Source of the DNA: an uncultured Sphingomonadaceae bacterium
GTDB lineage: Bacteria; Pseudomonadota; Alphaproteobacteria; Sphingomonadales; Sphingomonadaceae
Length of the DNA: 64,000 nt
Reading direction: 5' to 3'
Assembly: GCA_947497455.1 (NCBI GenBank)
Contig: CANMGU010000001.1
Coordinates: 434,001-498,000, forward strand
Of this stretch, positions 1 to 9,800 are shown piece after piece. Each line of letters begins with the position of its first letter. Within the stretch, counting starts at the first letter, position 1. Both the position numbers and the translations under genes were made by a program. The notes under the pieces were generated by a model that ran no database searches, had not been told where the DNA came from, and saw only the letters and a list, made by a program, of their open reading frames with translations.

Positions 1-3000
1 TGGTTGAGCTTTGACGGCAGCCGGCTGACCGGTACACCTCCTCAGGATTTCAATGGTGATATCAGTCTCGCGATCACGGCCAGCGATGGTTCGCTCGAAA
101 TCACGGATATTTTCAATTTGACGATTGATCCGGTGAATGATGCGCCGATTGTTCTGACACCAATTGCAGATATCACTTCTCTGGAAGATATGATGGTAAA
201 TGTAGCATTGCCGACGAATATCTTTGGTGATGTCGATGGTGATAGCCTTGCATTAAGCGCAAAGCTTCAGGATGGATCCGATCTGCCGGTTTGGCTCAGT
301 TTCGACGGTGTTCGTTTTACTGGCACGCCGCCTCAGGACTTTAACGGGATTCTGGACGTTACCGTTGTTGCTAGTGATGGAGAGCTGGAAGCCAGCAGTA
401 CATTCCAGCTGACCATCGAGGCAGTCAATGATGCGCCGGTTGTATCGCTTGCATTGGCCGATCAAAATACCGATGAAGACCAAGCTATTGATATTTTGCT
501 GCCGGACAATGTCTTCTCGGACGTGGATGGTGACGATCTTACTCTCTCTGCAAGGCTCATTGATGGTGGTACGCTTCCGGTCTGGCTCAATTTTGATGGT
601 GTTCGTTTCACGGGTACACCGCCTCAGGATTTCAATGGCTCATTTGAAATAGAAGTTGTTGGATCTGATGGCAGTTTGACTACAACCAGTGCTTTCGTTT
701 TAACCATTGACCCGGTGAACGATGCGCCAGTCTTGTTGACACCAATTGCGGATCAAGTCGGAACAGAAGATACGGCTATATTGATTGAACTGCCGATTGA
801 TATGTTCGCCGATATTGATGGTGATATATTGTCCATTACCGCAACCCTTGGTGATGGTACGGAGCTTCCAGCTTGGCTGAATTTTGATGGTGTTCAGTTC
901 ACGGGAACACCTCCGCAGGACTTTAATGGAACGGTTGACTTGCGGATCACGGCGTCTGATGGAAATCTGACCGTCAGTGACGATTTGCGTTTGACCGTTG
1001 AAGCAACCAACGATGCGCCACTAGTAGGATTAGAACTGGCCAACACGGGTGTCATCGAAGATCAAGCCTTCGAAGTCACATTGCCGGACAATGCCTTCGT
1101 GGATGTTGATGGAGACGCACTTACGCTTTCAGCTGCCTTGCTGGATGGTTCGCAACTGCCTGTTTGGCTCAACTTCAATGGAACATCATTTACCGGGACA
1201 CCGCCTCAGGATTTCAATGGCAGTTTTGAGATCAATGTAACCGCAAGCGATGGCATATCAGAAGCCAGCCAGAGTTTCACGCTGGTGGTGATTGCCGCCA
1301 ATGACGCGCCGGTTCTTCTGACGCCAATTGCTGACCAAAACTCCGATGAAGACAATAGTTTCGAAATCGCCCTGCCGGATGGATTATTCGGGGACATAGA
1401 CGGTGATGATCTGACTCTATCATCTCGCCTGGCTGATGGAGCGCCGTTACCTTCTTGGTTGAGCTTTGATGGCAGCATATTCTCTGGAACCCCGCCTCAG
1501 GATTTCAATGGCGACGTTGAGATCACGGTCATCGCCAGCGATGGCAGCTTAGAAGCAAGCGACAACTTCACCCTTACCATCAACGCGCTCAACGATGCCC
1601 CTGTTGTCGATCTGGCACCCAGCAATTATGTCGGTCTTGAAGACTTCGCGATAGATGTTGTGCTGCCTACCGGCAGTTTTGCCGATGTTGACGGTGATGT
1701 GCTGACATTAAGCGCTACATTGGCTGATGGAACGGCATTGCCCAATTGGCTAAGTTTTGATGGGATAAGCTTTACTGGAACGCCGCCTAACGACTTCAAT
1801 GGTACGATAGACATTGATATTGTTGCGACAGATGGCCTGCTATCTGTCAATCACGCATTCCGCCTCAGTATCGATCCCGTCAATGATGCACCAACACTCG
1901 TCGCGTTGGCTGATGTGTCGTCCGATGAAAATGAGGCGTTCGATATTCCTTTGGCGGCAGGCTCTTTTACAGATGTAGATGGCGATACATTAACATATTC
2001 CGCCACGTTGCTTGGTGGTGACCCTCTACCAACATGGATGAATTTTGATGGAACCCGCTTCACCGGTACGGCGCCAGAAGGTTCAACTGGTGCCATCGAC
2101 ATCGAAGTTACCGCGAGTGATGGCGCTTTGAATGCAGTTGGTAGTTTCATATTCACAGTCAATCCTGTGAATGAAGCACCCATCGCAGTTGATGACGACA
2201 TTTTCCTTTCAGAAGGCGGAGACGAGCTTACAATTCTCCAATCCAGCTTGCTTGAAAATGATAGCGATCCCGATGGCGATACATTGACAGTCGTTTCGGT
2301 CACAGACGGGGCTAACGGCACCGTTGGTTTCGACGCTGATGGCAACATCGTCTATACACCAAATGCTGGTTTCCAGGGTGAAGACAGCTTCACCTACACG
2401 ATCAGCGATGGTGAACTGACTTCTACCGCCACAGCGCAGCTTCGCGTCGATGATCCGTTCTCAGGCTGGCGTCAAGGCACGGAAGGCAATGACTTTCTGT
2501 TTGGTAATTTCTTCCGGCCGAACGAAATCTTCGGACGTGCCGGCAATGATTACATCTTTGGCGGTTTCCGGGGCGATTATCTGGCTGGCGGCGATGGCAA
2601 TGACCGTGTCTTTGGCCTGTTCGGCAATGACCATCTCTGGGGCAATGGAGGTGACGACAAGCTTTATGGCGGTTTTGGCACCGACACGGCTTATTTCAGT
2701 GGCACCAGCAGCGAATATGAACTGCAGACGCAATATGGCGGTTTCTATGTTCGGACACGCGACGAAGATCCCGCTGTAAATGGCGATGATGGTCGCGATC
2801 AGCTGTACAGCATTGAACGGTTGGCCTTTTCTGATCAGACAATATCGGTGGCCTCTCCCATCATTCTTGATCTTGATGGTGACGGAACAGAAGTTGTTTC
2901 TGCAGCACAAAGCAATGCGCTGTTCGACCTGGATGGTGACGGTGTCCTTGATGACACCAGCTGGATTGGAAGCGGCGATGCCTTCCTGTTCCTTGATCGC

Positions 3001-4542
3001 GATGGAGACGGTTTTGTAAGCGGCGTCAACGAAATCAGCTTTGTTGATGATGCAGAAGAAGCGCGCTCTGACCTTGACGGCCTTAGAAGCTTCGACAGCA
3101 ATGGGGACACAATCTTCTCGGCTGCGGACGATCGCTTCACCGAATTTGGGGTTTGGCAGGATATCAATACCAATGGCGCCGTGGATGCCGGTGAGACATT
3201 CACGCTGCAAGATGCTGGCATACTATCGATTAATCTCAATGCAACGGCAACGGATTCCGGCTTCACCTTGGGCGATGTCGCTATCGTCAATCGTGGCACA
3301 TTTACAAAGGCTGACGGTTCCACTGGCGCCTTTGCCGATGCTGCGATTACCTTCTTCCAAAAAGGTGTCCCAGAGCTCCCGGTAATTGATTTCAGTTCGG
3401 AAGCTTTCCGTCGCAAGTCCAAAAAATATCGCATCTATGCGCGAAATGGCGAATTGATGATCGGATCCAAGAAACGGGTTGCACAAGCATTGGACGGAGC
3501 ATCGGTTCTGAATTTCAAGAATCGCGATATCGGTATGCTGTCCCCAATCGTGCTGGATTTGGACGGCGATGGCATTGAATTGCGCAAATATAAGAAGAGC
3601 AAGGCGCGGTTCGATATGGATGGTGATGGATCGCGCGATAACGTGGGCTGGACCGGAAAGGGTGACGGTTTCCTGGTTATCGACCGTAACGATAATGGTT
3701 TGATCGACAATGGTGCCGAGCTAAGCTTCCTAACCGAAGCTCCGGGTGCCAAAAGTGATCTGCAGGCGCTTTCAGCACTCGATAGCAATGGCGATGGCGT
3801 AGTCTCCAGCCTTGATGTGCGCTTCCGTGAACTGAAGGTCTGGGTTGACCGGAATGACAATGGGATCACGGATGCTGGCGAACTGGCTACGCTGGATCAT
3901 CATAATATAGCTTCGATCAGTCTCAATCGCCGAGCAACCAATGATCGGGTGAAGGTGGGCAACAACATATTGCTTGCGACATCCAGCTTTACTCGTACAG
4001 ACGGATCAACCGGTGCAGTCGGTGATGCTGTGTTGGCATTCAAGCCAGCAGGAAGCTCGGTATCTCAGATCCAATATTCCAATGGGCGTTCTTCACTGCA
4101 ACATTGGAACCGGGAAGGTTACTTGAATGCCGAATCCGAGTTTGAGCACGATGATGCGCAGTTGACTGCACTGAGAGCAGGTCTGAACAGTTCAACCGCG
4201 GTGAATGGACAAAATTTGCGTTTTGACACTCCGCAGGATGTGAATGTGTTTGATTATTTTGACCAAACATCTTCAGCGAATATGCAACAGACCAGTCAGG
4301 CATCATTGTCAGAAGTTGCGCTTGTCAGTGAGAGCGCTGTCACCGCCGCAATTGTTGCAAAAGAGTCGATCAGCATAACCGCCGATGTGGTTTCTAAGGA
4401 ACCAATCAAAGATGCCGATCTAGATTTGTCCAAATTGGCATTGATGACACAAGATATGAATACATTTGGGGCACAGTCGGCTGGGGAGAGTAACTTGGAA
4501 CGTCAGCGGTCGGCCGCAATTCCTGATCTTTTTGCGGCCTAG
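1..4542 (+). CDS. Giant cadherin/Ig-like repeat and RTX-type calcium-binding surface or secreted protein (5'-truncated by window edge)
   Basis: The reading frame is open from the first base, so the N-terminus lies upstream; about 1513 residues are visible. Eight cadherin/dystroglycan-like (putative Ig) repeats come first, the first one partial. Each carries a WLxFDG...GTPPQDFNG signature and a DVDGD calcium-site motif. The signature recurs exactly every 291 bp (97 codons) from about base 37 to 1783; the eighth copy is one codon shorter and degenerate. A VCBS/cadherin-like domain follows (about bases 2170-2450), then RTX-like nonapeptides of the GGxGxD type (about 2470-2690). Two copies of a segment rich in EF-hand-like loops (LDLDGDG, DRDGDGF, DSNGD) occupy about 2860-3340 and 3540-4030. 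The C-terminus has no membrane helix or sortase motif. The build suits a type I-secreted, calcium-stabilised adhesin; the secretion route and any enzymatic activity are not visible here. Confidence 0.88.
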   Translation, partial: WLSFDGSRLTGTPPQDFNGDISLAITASDGSLEITDIFNLTIDPVNDAPIVLTPIADITSLEDMMVNVALPTNIFGDVDGDSLALSAKLQDGSDLPVWLSFDGVRFTGTPPQDFNGILDVTVVASDGELEASSTFQLTIEAVNDAPVVSLALADQNTDEDQAIDILLPDNVFSDVDGDDLTLSARLIDGGTLPVWLNFDGVRFTGTPPQDFNGSFEIEVVGSDGSLTTTSAFVLTIDPVNDAPVLLTPIADQVGTEDTAILIELPIDMFADIDGDILSITATLGDGTELPAWLNFDGVQFTGTPPQDFNGTVDLRITASDGNLTVSDDLRLTVEATNDAPLVGLELANTGVIEDQAFEVTLPDNAFVDVDGDALTLSAALLDGSQLPVWLNFNGTSFTGTPPQDFNGSFEINVTASDGISEASQSFTLVVIAANDAPVLLTPIADQNSDEDNSFEIALPDGLFGDIDGDDLTLSSRLADGAPLPSWLSFDGSIFSGTPPQDFNGDVEITVIASDGSLEASDNFTLTINALNDAPVVDLAPSNYVGLEDFAIDVVLPTGSFADVDGDVLTLSATLADGTALPNWLSFDGISFTGTPPNDFNGTIDIDIVATDGLLSVNHAFRLSIDPVNDAPTLVALADVSSDENEAFDIPLAAGSFTDVDGDTLTYSATLLGGDPLPTWMNFDGTRFTGTAPEGSTGAIDIEVTASDGALNAVGSFIFTVNPVNEAPIAVDDDIFLSEGGDELTILQSSLLENDSDPDGDTLTVVSVTDGANGTVGFDADGNIVYTPNAGFQGEDSFTYTISDGELTSTATAQLRVDDPFSGWRQGTEGNDFLFGNFFRPNEIFGRAGNDYIFGGFRGDYLAGGDGNDRVFGLFGNDHLWGNGGDDKLYGGFGTDTAYFSGTSSEYELQTQYGGFYVRTRDEDPAVNGDDGRDQLYSIERLAFSDQTISVASPIILDLDGDGTEVVSAAQSNALFDLDGDGVLDDTSWIGSGDAFLFLDRDGDGFVSGVNEISFVDDAEEARSDLDGLRSFDSNGDTIFSAADDRFTEFGVWQDINTNGAVDAGETFTLQDAGILSINLNATATDSGFTLGDVAIVNRGTFTKADGSTGAFADAAITFFQKGVPELPVIDFSSEAFRRKSKKYRIYARNGELMIGSKKRVAQALDGASVLNFKNRDIGMLSPIVLDLDGDGIELRKYKKSKARFDMDGDGSRDNVGWTGKGDGFLVIDRNDNGLIDNGAELSFLTEAPGAKSDLQALSALDSNGDGVVSSLDVRFRELKVWVDRNDNGITDAGELATLDHHNIASISLNRRATNDRVKVGNNILLATSSFTRTDGSTGAVGDAVLAFKPAGSSVSQIQYSNGRSSLQHWNREGYLNAESEFEHDDAQLTALRAGLNSSTAVNGQNLRFDTPQDVNVFDYFDQTSSANMQQTSQASLSEVALVSESAVTAAIVAKESISITADVVSKEPIKDADLDLSKLALMTQDMNTFGAQSAGESNLERQRSAAIPDLFAA

Positions 4543-4641
4543 AGGCGCAGGTTTGATTTGAGTCTGGTGAGCGGCGAGCCGAATTGATCGCTAAGTTGAT
4601 TTCTGCCGATTATAACGTTTTCAAAACCCGGCAACAGAACC

Positions 4642-4923
4642 ATGCGCATAAGCATGACGATCGCTAACCTGAAAGCACCTTCAGCGGCATTGAATGTATC
4701 CAATGTTGTTCTGCCATTTTCATTGAGCGTTGGAGAAGTAACCGTAGAGGGGGTTTTCCGTCAGTCGGCAAAAAACCGGATCGATGCTGTGATTGTTAAC
4801 CGGGCACAGGGACAACGGCTGATGAACAAAAAACCATGGTCCACCTGGGCGGATGCAGAACAGTCGTTCAAAGAATGGGCAAAAGGCATTCGAAAAGCGG
4901 TCGATCGAGCGCATGGTAAGTAA
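4642..4923 (+). CDS. Small hypothetical protein
   Basis: A 93-residue frame that I do not recognise. It begins MRISMTIANLK and contains a basic, tryptophan-bearing C-terminal half (KKPWSTWADAE..FKEWAKGIRKAVDRAH) that looks like an amphipathic helix. There is no signal peptide, membrane helix or clear Shine-Dalgarno sequence upstream of the ATG. It lies between the giant repeat protein and a glycine-zipper protein on the same strand. It could be a genuine small cytoplasmic protein or a chance frame; residue composition is protein-like, but nothing else supports it. Confidence 0.4.
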   Translation: MRISMTIANLKAPSAALNVSNVVLPFSLSVGEVTVEGVFRQSAKNRIDAVIVNRAQGQRLMNKKPWSTWADAEQSFKEWAKGIRKAVDRAHGK

Positions 4924-5008
4924 CCATCTGATATGATAGTCCTATTCGTCGCACTCGACTCGACGAACCAAGAATGAGCCTTAAGGTTCAACTCGAAAAG
5001 GAGATAGC

Positions 5009-5392
5009 ATGAAGCGTTATCGATATTTAGGAATTGCACTGGTGCCAGCACTGATGCTCACAGGCATACAACCGGTTGCCGCGCAGGATCAGGATCGCTA
5101 CAGCTATTGTCAGCAACGGGCTTCCGAATTTTCCGGATATAACGGGCGTGTTCCCGATCGCTACCTTCCTGGCGGCGCCTTGGAAGGGGCGGCTAAAGGC
5201 GCCGCGGTCTCTGGCATCGGGGGTTTGATCTTTGAAAAGAACAAGAAAAAGCGGAAACGCAATGTCAGGCGCGGCGCGGCGATAGGCGCGCTGGTTGGCG
5301 CGATCAAACGTGGCAATGCCAAGAAAAAACAGAACCGTGCCGCACGGAATTATCGGCTTGAATTAGACGCATGCATGCGCGGAGGATATTAA
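5009..5392 (+). CDS. Exported glycine-zipper protein
   Basis: A 127-residue protein with an N-terminal signal peptide (about residues 1-25, ending VAAQ). The mature part starts with a YCQQRA segment. A glycine/alanine-rich zipper follows, split by a very basic stretch (NKKKRKRNVRR) and then GAAIGALVGAIKRG. A final cysteine sits in the DACMRGGY tail and may pair with the early cysteine. Glycine-zipper proteins of this kind are usually small periplasmic or outer-membrane-associated proteins. The start is supported by AAAAGGAG just upstream. The stop codon overlaps the ATG of the next gene (TAATG), so the two are probably co-translated. The precise role is unknown. Confidence 0.75.
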   Translation: MKRYRYLGIALVPALMLTGIQPVAAQDQDRYSYCQQRASEFSGYNGRVPDRYLPGGALEGAAKGAAVSGIGGLIFEKNKKKRKRNVRRGAAIGALVGAIKRGNAKKKQNRAARNYRLELDACMRGGY

Positions 5393-5730
5393 TGACCTAC
5401 TTCACAAACAAACTATTCACTAAATCAGCTATTTTCGGTTTGGCCGCAGCTACCGTGATGAGCCCCTCCGCCGTCGCTCAAGATTATGGATTAGCGCCCG
5501 CTACTCCGGTTGATCTGAAAGAGATAAGCTGCTGGGATATTGTGACGCTTAACGAGGATGATCGTGCTTCCGTGATGACGATGATGTACGGCTATTCAAT
5601 CGCACAAAAAGGAACGTCAACAATATCACCTGAAGCGGTTCAAGTCGCTATTGTCTTGACGATGACGGATTGTGTCGAAAAACCAGACGCAAAAGTACAT
5701 CAGATATTATCAGAGAAAATGGACCGCTAA
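5392..5730 (+). CDS. HdeA/HdeB-like small periplasmic protein
   Basis: A 112-residue exported protein with a signal peptide of about 30 residues (cleavage near VAQ-DY). The mature region contains a SCWDIVTLNEDD motif and a second cysteine (Cys47 and Cys94), spaced as in the acid-chaperone family HdeA/HdeB, whose members have one disulfide in a small helical fold. A GGAGG sequence 6 nt upstream fixes the start at the ATG overlapping the previous stop codon; an in-frame ATG 21 nt earlier lies inside the preceding gene and has no such site. HdeA chaperones keep periplasmic proteins soluble at low pH. Whether this relative does so is inference from the motif and size. Confidence 0.7.
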   Translation: MTYFTNKLFTKSAIFGLAAATVMSPSAVAQDYGLAPATPVDLKEISCWDIVTLNEDDRASVMTMMYGYSIAQKGTSTISPEAVQVAIVLTMTDCVEKPDAKVHQILSEKMDR

Positions 5731-5746
5731 AGAGCTTAGCCTCTTT
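5729..5746 (+). terminator. Weak hairpin at the end of the glycine-zipper/HdeA-like pair
   Basis: A six-base stem, AAAGAG against CTCTTT with a six-base loop, overlaps the stop codon of the HdeA-like gene and ends in three T. It is short and lacks a long T tract, so it is only a possible intrinsic terminator. Confidence 0.25.
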
Positions 5747-5796
5747 GCCATCCGTCAAACTAATGCTTGGGAAGGACTAGCATTTTGGTTGGAGTT

Positions 5797-6861
5797 ATGA
5801 ATCGATCGCTTGGCAGAATTGCCTCGGGAATTTCAATATGCCTGTTGCTTGTGTCCTGTTCCGGCGGTGACGGCGAAGAAGCAGAAATCGTCCGTCCGGC
5901 AAAACTGCATGTCGTCAAGGCTTCTGCGGATCGGTTTGATGCAAGTTTTCCGGCGATCATCGAAGCCGGGTCATCATCCACGCTCACTTTTCAGGTTGGC
6001 GGCTTGCTGGAAAGCCTGCCAGTGCTTGAAGGACAACCTGTTCGCAAAGGCGCTGTCATCGGCCGGCTGGATCAACGCCGGTATCAGAATGCGGTCAATT
6101 CTGCCCGAGCGCAATATGCGACGGCAGAATCGGAATATCAAAGTGCGGTAAAACTTCTGGAGGGTGACGCCATAGCCCGTATCGCCGTCGATCAGCGCCG
6201 CGCTCAGCGCGATGTGGCGCGGGCCAGTTTGGACAGTGCCCAAAAGGATTTGACCGATACCGTCCTGCGCGCGCCTTTCTCTGGAGTGGTGGCCGTAAAG
6301 CACGCGACACGGTTCGAAAATATCCAGCCTCAGCAAGAGATTATAACGCTGCAATCTGTTGGCCGGGTCGAAGCGGTCGTTAGTGTTCCCGCGAGCGTTG
6401 TGGCCGCTTTGGGCAATGATCCTGAGGATGTGACGGAGGAATATGTTGTCTTGAATGCAGCGCCGGATCTCAAGATCCCTGGCACATTTCGATCCGCCAC
6501 AACGCAAGCTGATACCCAATCCCAAACGTTCAAGGTCAAATTTTCCTTCACGCCGCCGCGTAACATGACCGTATTGCCTGGCATGACTGGCACGGTCTTT
6601 GGAAGCAGGTCTTTGGTTGAAGGGGAAGGCGCAACGCAAATATCGGTGCCGCTTGGTGCGATCCAAGCCAATGGCAAGGACCGATTTGTCTGGGTTGTCG
6701 ACAAAAAAACGATGAAGGTCAAAAAGCGCAAAATATTGGTGGATAAGGATGTCGGCGAAGAGATCGCCGTGAGAAGCGGCTTGAAGGCCGGAGAAACGAT
6801 TGTGGCTGCTGGCGCTGCCTATCTCCAAGAGGGGATGAAAATTCGTCCCTATCAGCCGTAA
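5797..6861 (+). CDS. RND efflux periplasmic adaptor (membrane fusion lipoprotein)
   Basis: First gene of an adaptor-pump-channel operon. The protein begins with a lipoprotein signal whose lipobox is LVSC (Cys21). The lipoyl/barrel-sandwich half follows (QVGGLLESLPVLEGQPVRKGAVIGRLD), then an alpha-helical hairpin (NSARAQYATAESEYQSAVKLL) and the returning half (TDTVLRAPFSGVVAVKH). Beta-barrel and membrane-proximal domains complete it, as in HlyD/AcrA-type adaptors. Length, about 354 residues, is typical. The ATG at 5797 has GGAG only 2 nt away; a TTG at 5785 sits 8 nt from GGGAAGGA and may be the true start. It joins the inner-membrane pump to the outer-membrane factor. Confidence 0.9.
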   Translation: MNRSLGRIASGISICLLLVSCSGGDGEEAEIVRPAKLHVVKASADRFDASFPAIIEAGSSSTLTFQVGGLLESLPVLEGQPVRKGAVIGRLDQRRYQNAVNSARAQYATAESEYQSAVKLLEGDAIARIAVDQRRAQRDVARASLDSAQKDLTDTVLRAPFSGVVAVKHATRFENIQPQQEIITLQSVGRVEAVVSVPASVVAALGNDPEDVTEEYVVLNAAPDLKIPGTFRSATTQADTQSQTFKVKFSFTPPRNMTVLPGMTGTVFGSRSLVEGEGATQISVPLGAIQANGKDRFVWVVDKKTMKVKKRKILVDKDVGEEIAVRSGLKAGETIVAAGAAYLQEGMKIRPYQP

Positions 6862-6873
6862 GCGGCGCGCATC

Positions 6874-9800
6874 ATGGATCTTGCAGAGTTTTCGATTAAA
6901 AACCGGCTGATTTGTTTCATTGTGATAGCGCTAGCCTTGATTGGCGGTTGGTATAGCTTTGAAAATATCGCGCGCTTTGAAGATCCGGAATTCACAATCC
7001 GGACCGCACAAGTCGTAACCACCTATCCGGGGGCAACGCCCGAAGAGGTTGCCAATGAAGTGACCGAAGCGCTGGAAAGTTCCATTCAACAGCTTCAGGA
7101 AGTGAAAGAAATCAGATCGGTTTCGTCTGCCGGGCGTTCCGAGATCAGCGTGGATATTCTATATAAATTCTCGCCGGAAAAAGCTGATCTGCAGTTGATC
7201 TGGACCAAGCTGCGAAACAAGGTCAACGATGCTCAGTCACTACTTCCACCGGGTGTCGATGCATCGGTTGTCAACGATGATTTTGGGGATGTTTACGGGC
7301 TCTATTATCTTGTTACCGGTGATGGCTATACGCCTGCAGAACTTTATGAATATATCCGGTCACTGCGTACTGATCTGCTTTCGGTTGATGACGTCGCCAA
7401 GGTGCAGCCATTGGGGATGCAGCAAGAAGCAATTTATGTTGAGATCTCGCGCGAACGCGCGAACGCTCTGGGTTTGGCGGTTGATCAGATATATGGCGAC
7501 CTTGCCCAACAAAATTCGGTCACGCCTGCGGGTGATATAAAACTTGGGAACCGGCGATTGAGGTTCCAGCCTACGGGCCAGATTGATTCCGTCGAAGCAA
7601 TTGGCAATCTGGTTATTTCCACGGCCTCTTCCGGAACGATCGTCACGCTTCGCGATGTTGCAACAGTCACCCGCGACTATCAGGATCCGACCAGTTTCAT
7701 TGTCCGCTATAACGGTAAGCCTGCCATCGCCATCGGAATCTCCAACATTTCCGGCGCCAATGTTGCCAAAATGGGGGAGGCAATAGATGCCAAGCTGGAA
7801 GAGACCAAGAGCCTGCGGCCAGTTGGTGTTGAGGTTCACGAATTTTATCATCAGGGCAAGATCGTTGAAACGGCGGTTGCGGATTTCGCTTTGAATGTGC
7901 TTGCCGCGCTCCTCATAGTTTTGGTCACGCTTTTCTTCTTCATGGGACTGCGATCGGCGGTTGTGATCGGGTCGGTGCTTGTGCTCACAATTGCGGCAAC
8001 TCTGGCGACTATGTATTTAATCAATATTCCGATGCACCGCATATCTCTAGGTGCACTGATCATCGCACTAGGCATGTTGGTCGATAATGCGATTGTTGTT
8101 ACCGAAGGCATATTGGTCGGTACCCAGCAGGGCCGAAAGAAGCTCGATATTGCCAAGGACATCGTGAAGCGCACCAAATGGCCTCTGCTTGGCGGAACGC
8201 TGGTTGGCATTATTGCCTTTGCTCCCATTGGGTTCGCGCCCGGTGATACCGCAGAATTTACTGGCGACCTGTTTTGGGTCGTGATGGTGTCCCTGCTGTA
8301 CAGCTGGATCTTTGCTATTACGGCCGTGCCACTTTTTGCCGACATACTCTTCGATGAACCAGATGATACGCCAGTCGAAGAGAAACCCGAGCACCCGTTT
8401 TTCGTCCGCTACAAGAATTTCATGCGGCAGGTTTTGGCCAAGTCGAAACTCGCGATCATCACCGTAGTGGCGCTGTTCGTTATGTCGGTTCTGGGTTTCA
8501 GCTATGTCACACCGGGTTTTTTCCCGCCCTCTACCAGTCCCCAAATTGTTGTGGATTTCAACTTGCCCGAAGGCACGGACATTACCGAGACCGATGCCAA
8601 GATAAAACGGCTCGAAAAATATCTGATGAAGCAAGAGGGCATCAAGGATGTCCAGTCATTGGTTGGCATGGGCACATTGCGCTATATGCTTGTTTATGGC
8701 CCGGAATCCCCCAGTTCTGCTTATGGGCAATTCCTGATCAAGACCGATGACTATGATGTGATCAAGGGACTGCTTCCCACATTGCAAAAGCATATCGACG
8801 CCAATTATCCCGACGCGCAAGCCAAGGTCTGGCAATTTCAATTGGGACCGGGCGGCGGTTCAAAAATCGAGGCTGAATTTTCCGGACCTGATCCGGTGGT
8901 GCTCAGGGAATTAGCCAATAAGGCCAAAGCGGTTATGGCTGCCGATGGTGGCGCCATCTCGATCAAAGATGACTGGCGTCAACCGGTCAGCGTGATTGAA
9001 CCGACTTATGATGCGGACAGCGGCAGAAGGCTTGGCATATCGCGTGAAGATCTCGCCAATGCGCTCCGGACAAATTTCTCTGGCCGTAATGTCGGTGTCT
9101 ATCGCGAGGATGATCAGCTGATCCCGATCATTGCCCGCGCACCAGAGCGCGAGCGGCTTGACGCCACCAGCATGCGCGGTGTCCAGATCACCAGTCCGGT
9201 TTCCGGAAAATCGGTGCCGATCCTCGAAGTGGTCGACGAGTTTGAAACCAAATGGCAAAATGCCAAATTGCGCCGTGTCGACAGGGTGTGGACAATCAAT
9301 GCGCAATCAGATCCTTTGCCCGGCGAACTGGCGGCAGATCTGCTCGCGCGGGTCCAGCCTGCGATTGAAGATATAGCGCTGCCGGAGGGTTACTCGCTCA
9401 AATGGAATGGTGAAATCGGCGATAGCAGTGAAGCCAATTCCAGTCTTGCCAGTACTTTGCCGCTTGGCTTCTTGGCGATGGTGCTTGTGGTGGTCGTTTT
9501 GTTCAACGCCCTTAAACAGCCCCTGATTATCTGGCTGGTGGTTCCCCTGTCCCTTATCGGCGTCGTATTCGGATTGCTGGTAACGGGAACGGCGATGGAG
9601 TTTATGGCTATTCTTGGATTGCTGTCGCTCTCAGGATTGTTGATCAAGAACGCCATTGTATTGGTTGACCAGATGGACCTGGAAATCAGGGAAGGTAAGC
9701 CGCGCTACGATGCAGTGCTCGATTCTGCTGCGAGCCGCGTGCGTCCTGTCATGATGGGATCACTGACTACGGTTTTGGGGGTCATTCCGCTGTTTCTGGA

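Noticed and set aside
37..1790. CRISPR-like regular spacing of repeats
   Set aside because: The 291-bp period is in frame and encodes a 97-residue protein repeat; there are no short direct repeats with unique spacers.
2461..3210. Long open frame (249 codons) on the minus strand inside the repeat protein gene
   Set aside because: It lies fully antisense to a clearly coding region with domain motifs and has no recognisable protein features; the open frame results from the biased Asp/Gly codons.
5974..6828. Minus-strand open frame of 284 codons within the RND adaptor gene
   Set aside because: Antisense to a gene with full adaptor motifs, rich in Arg and His without a domain, and no ribosome site.
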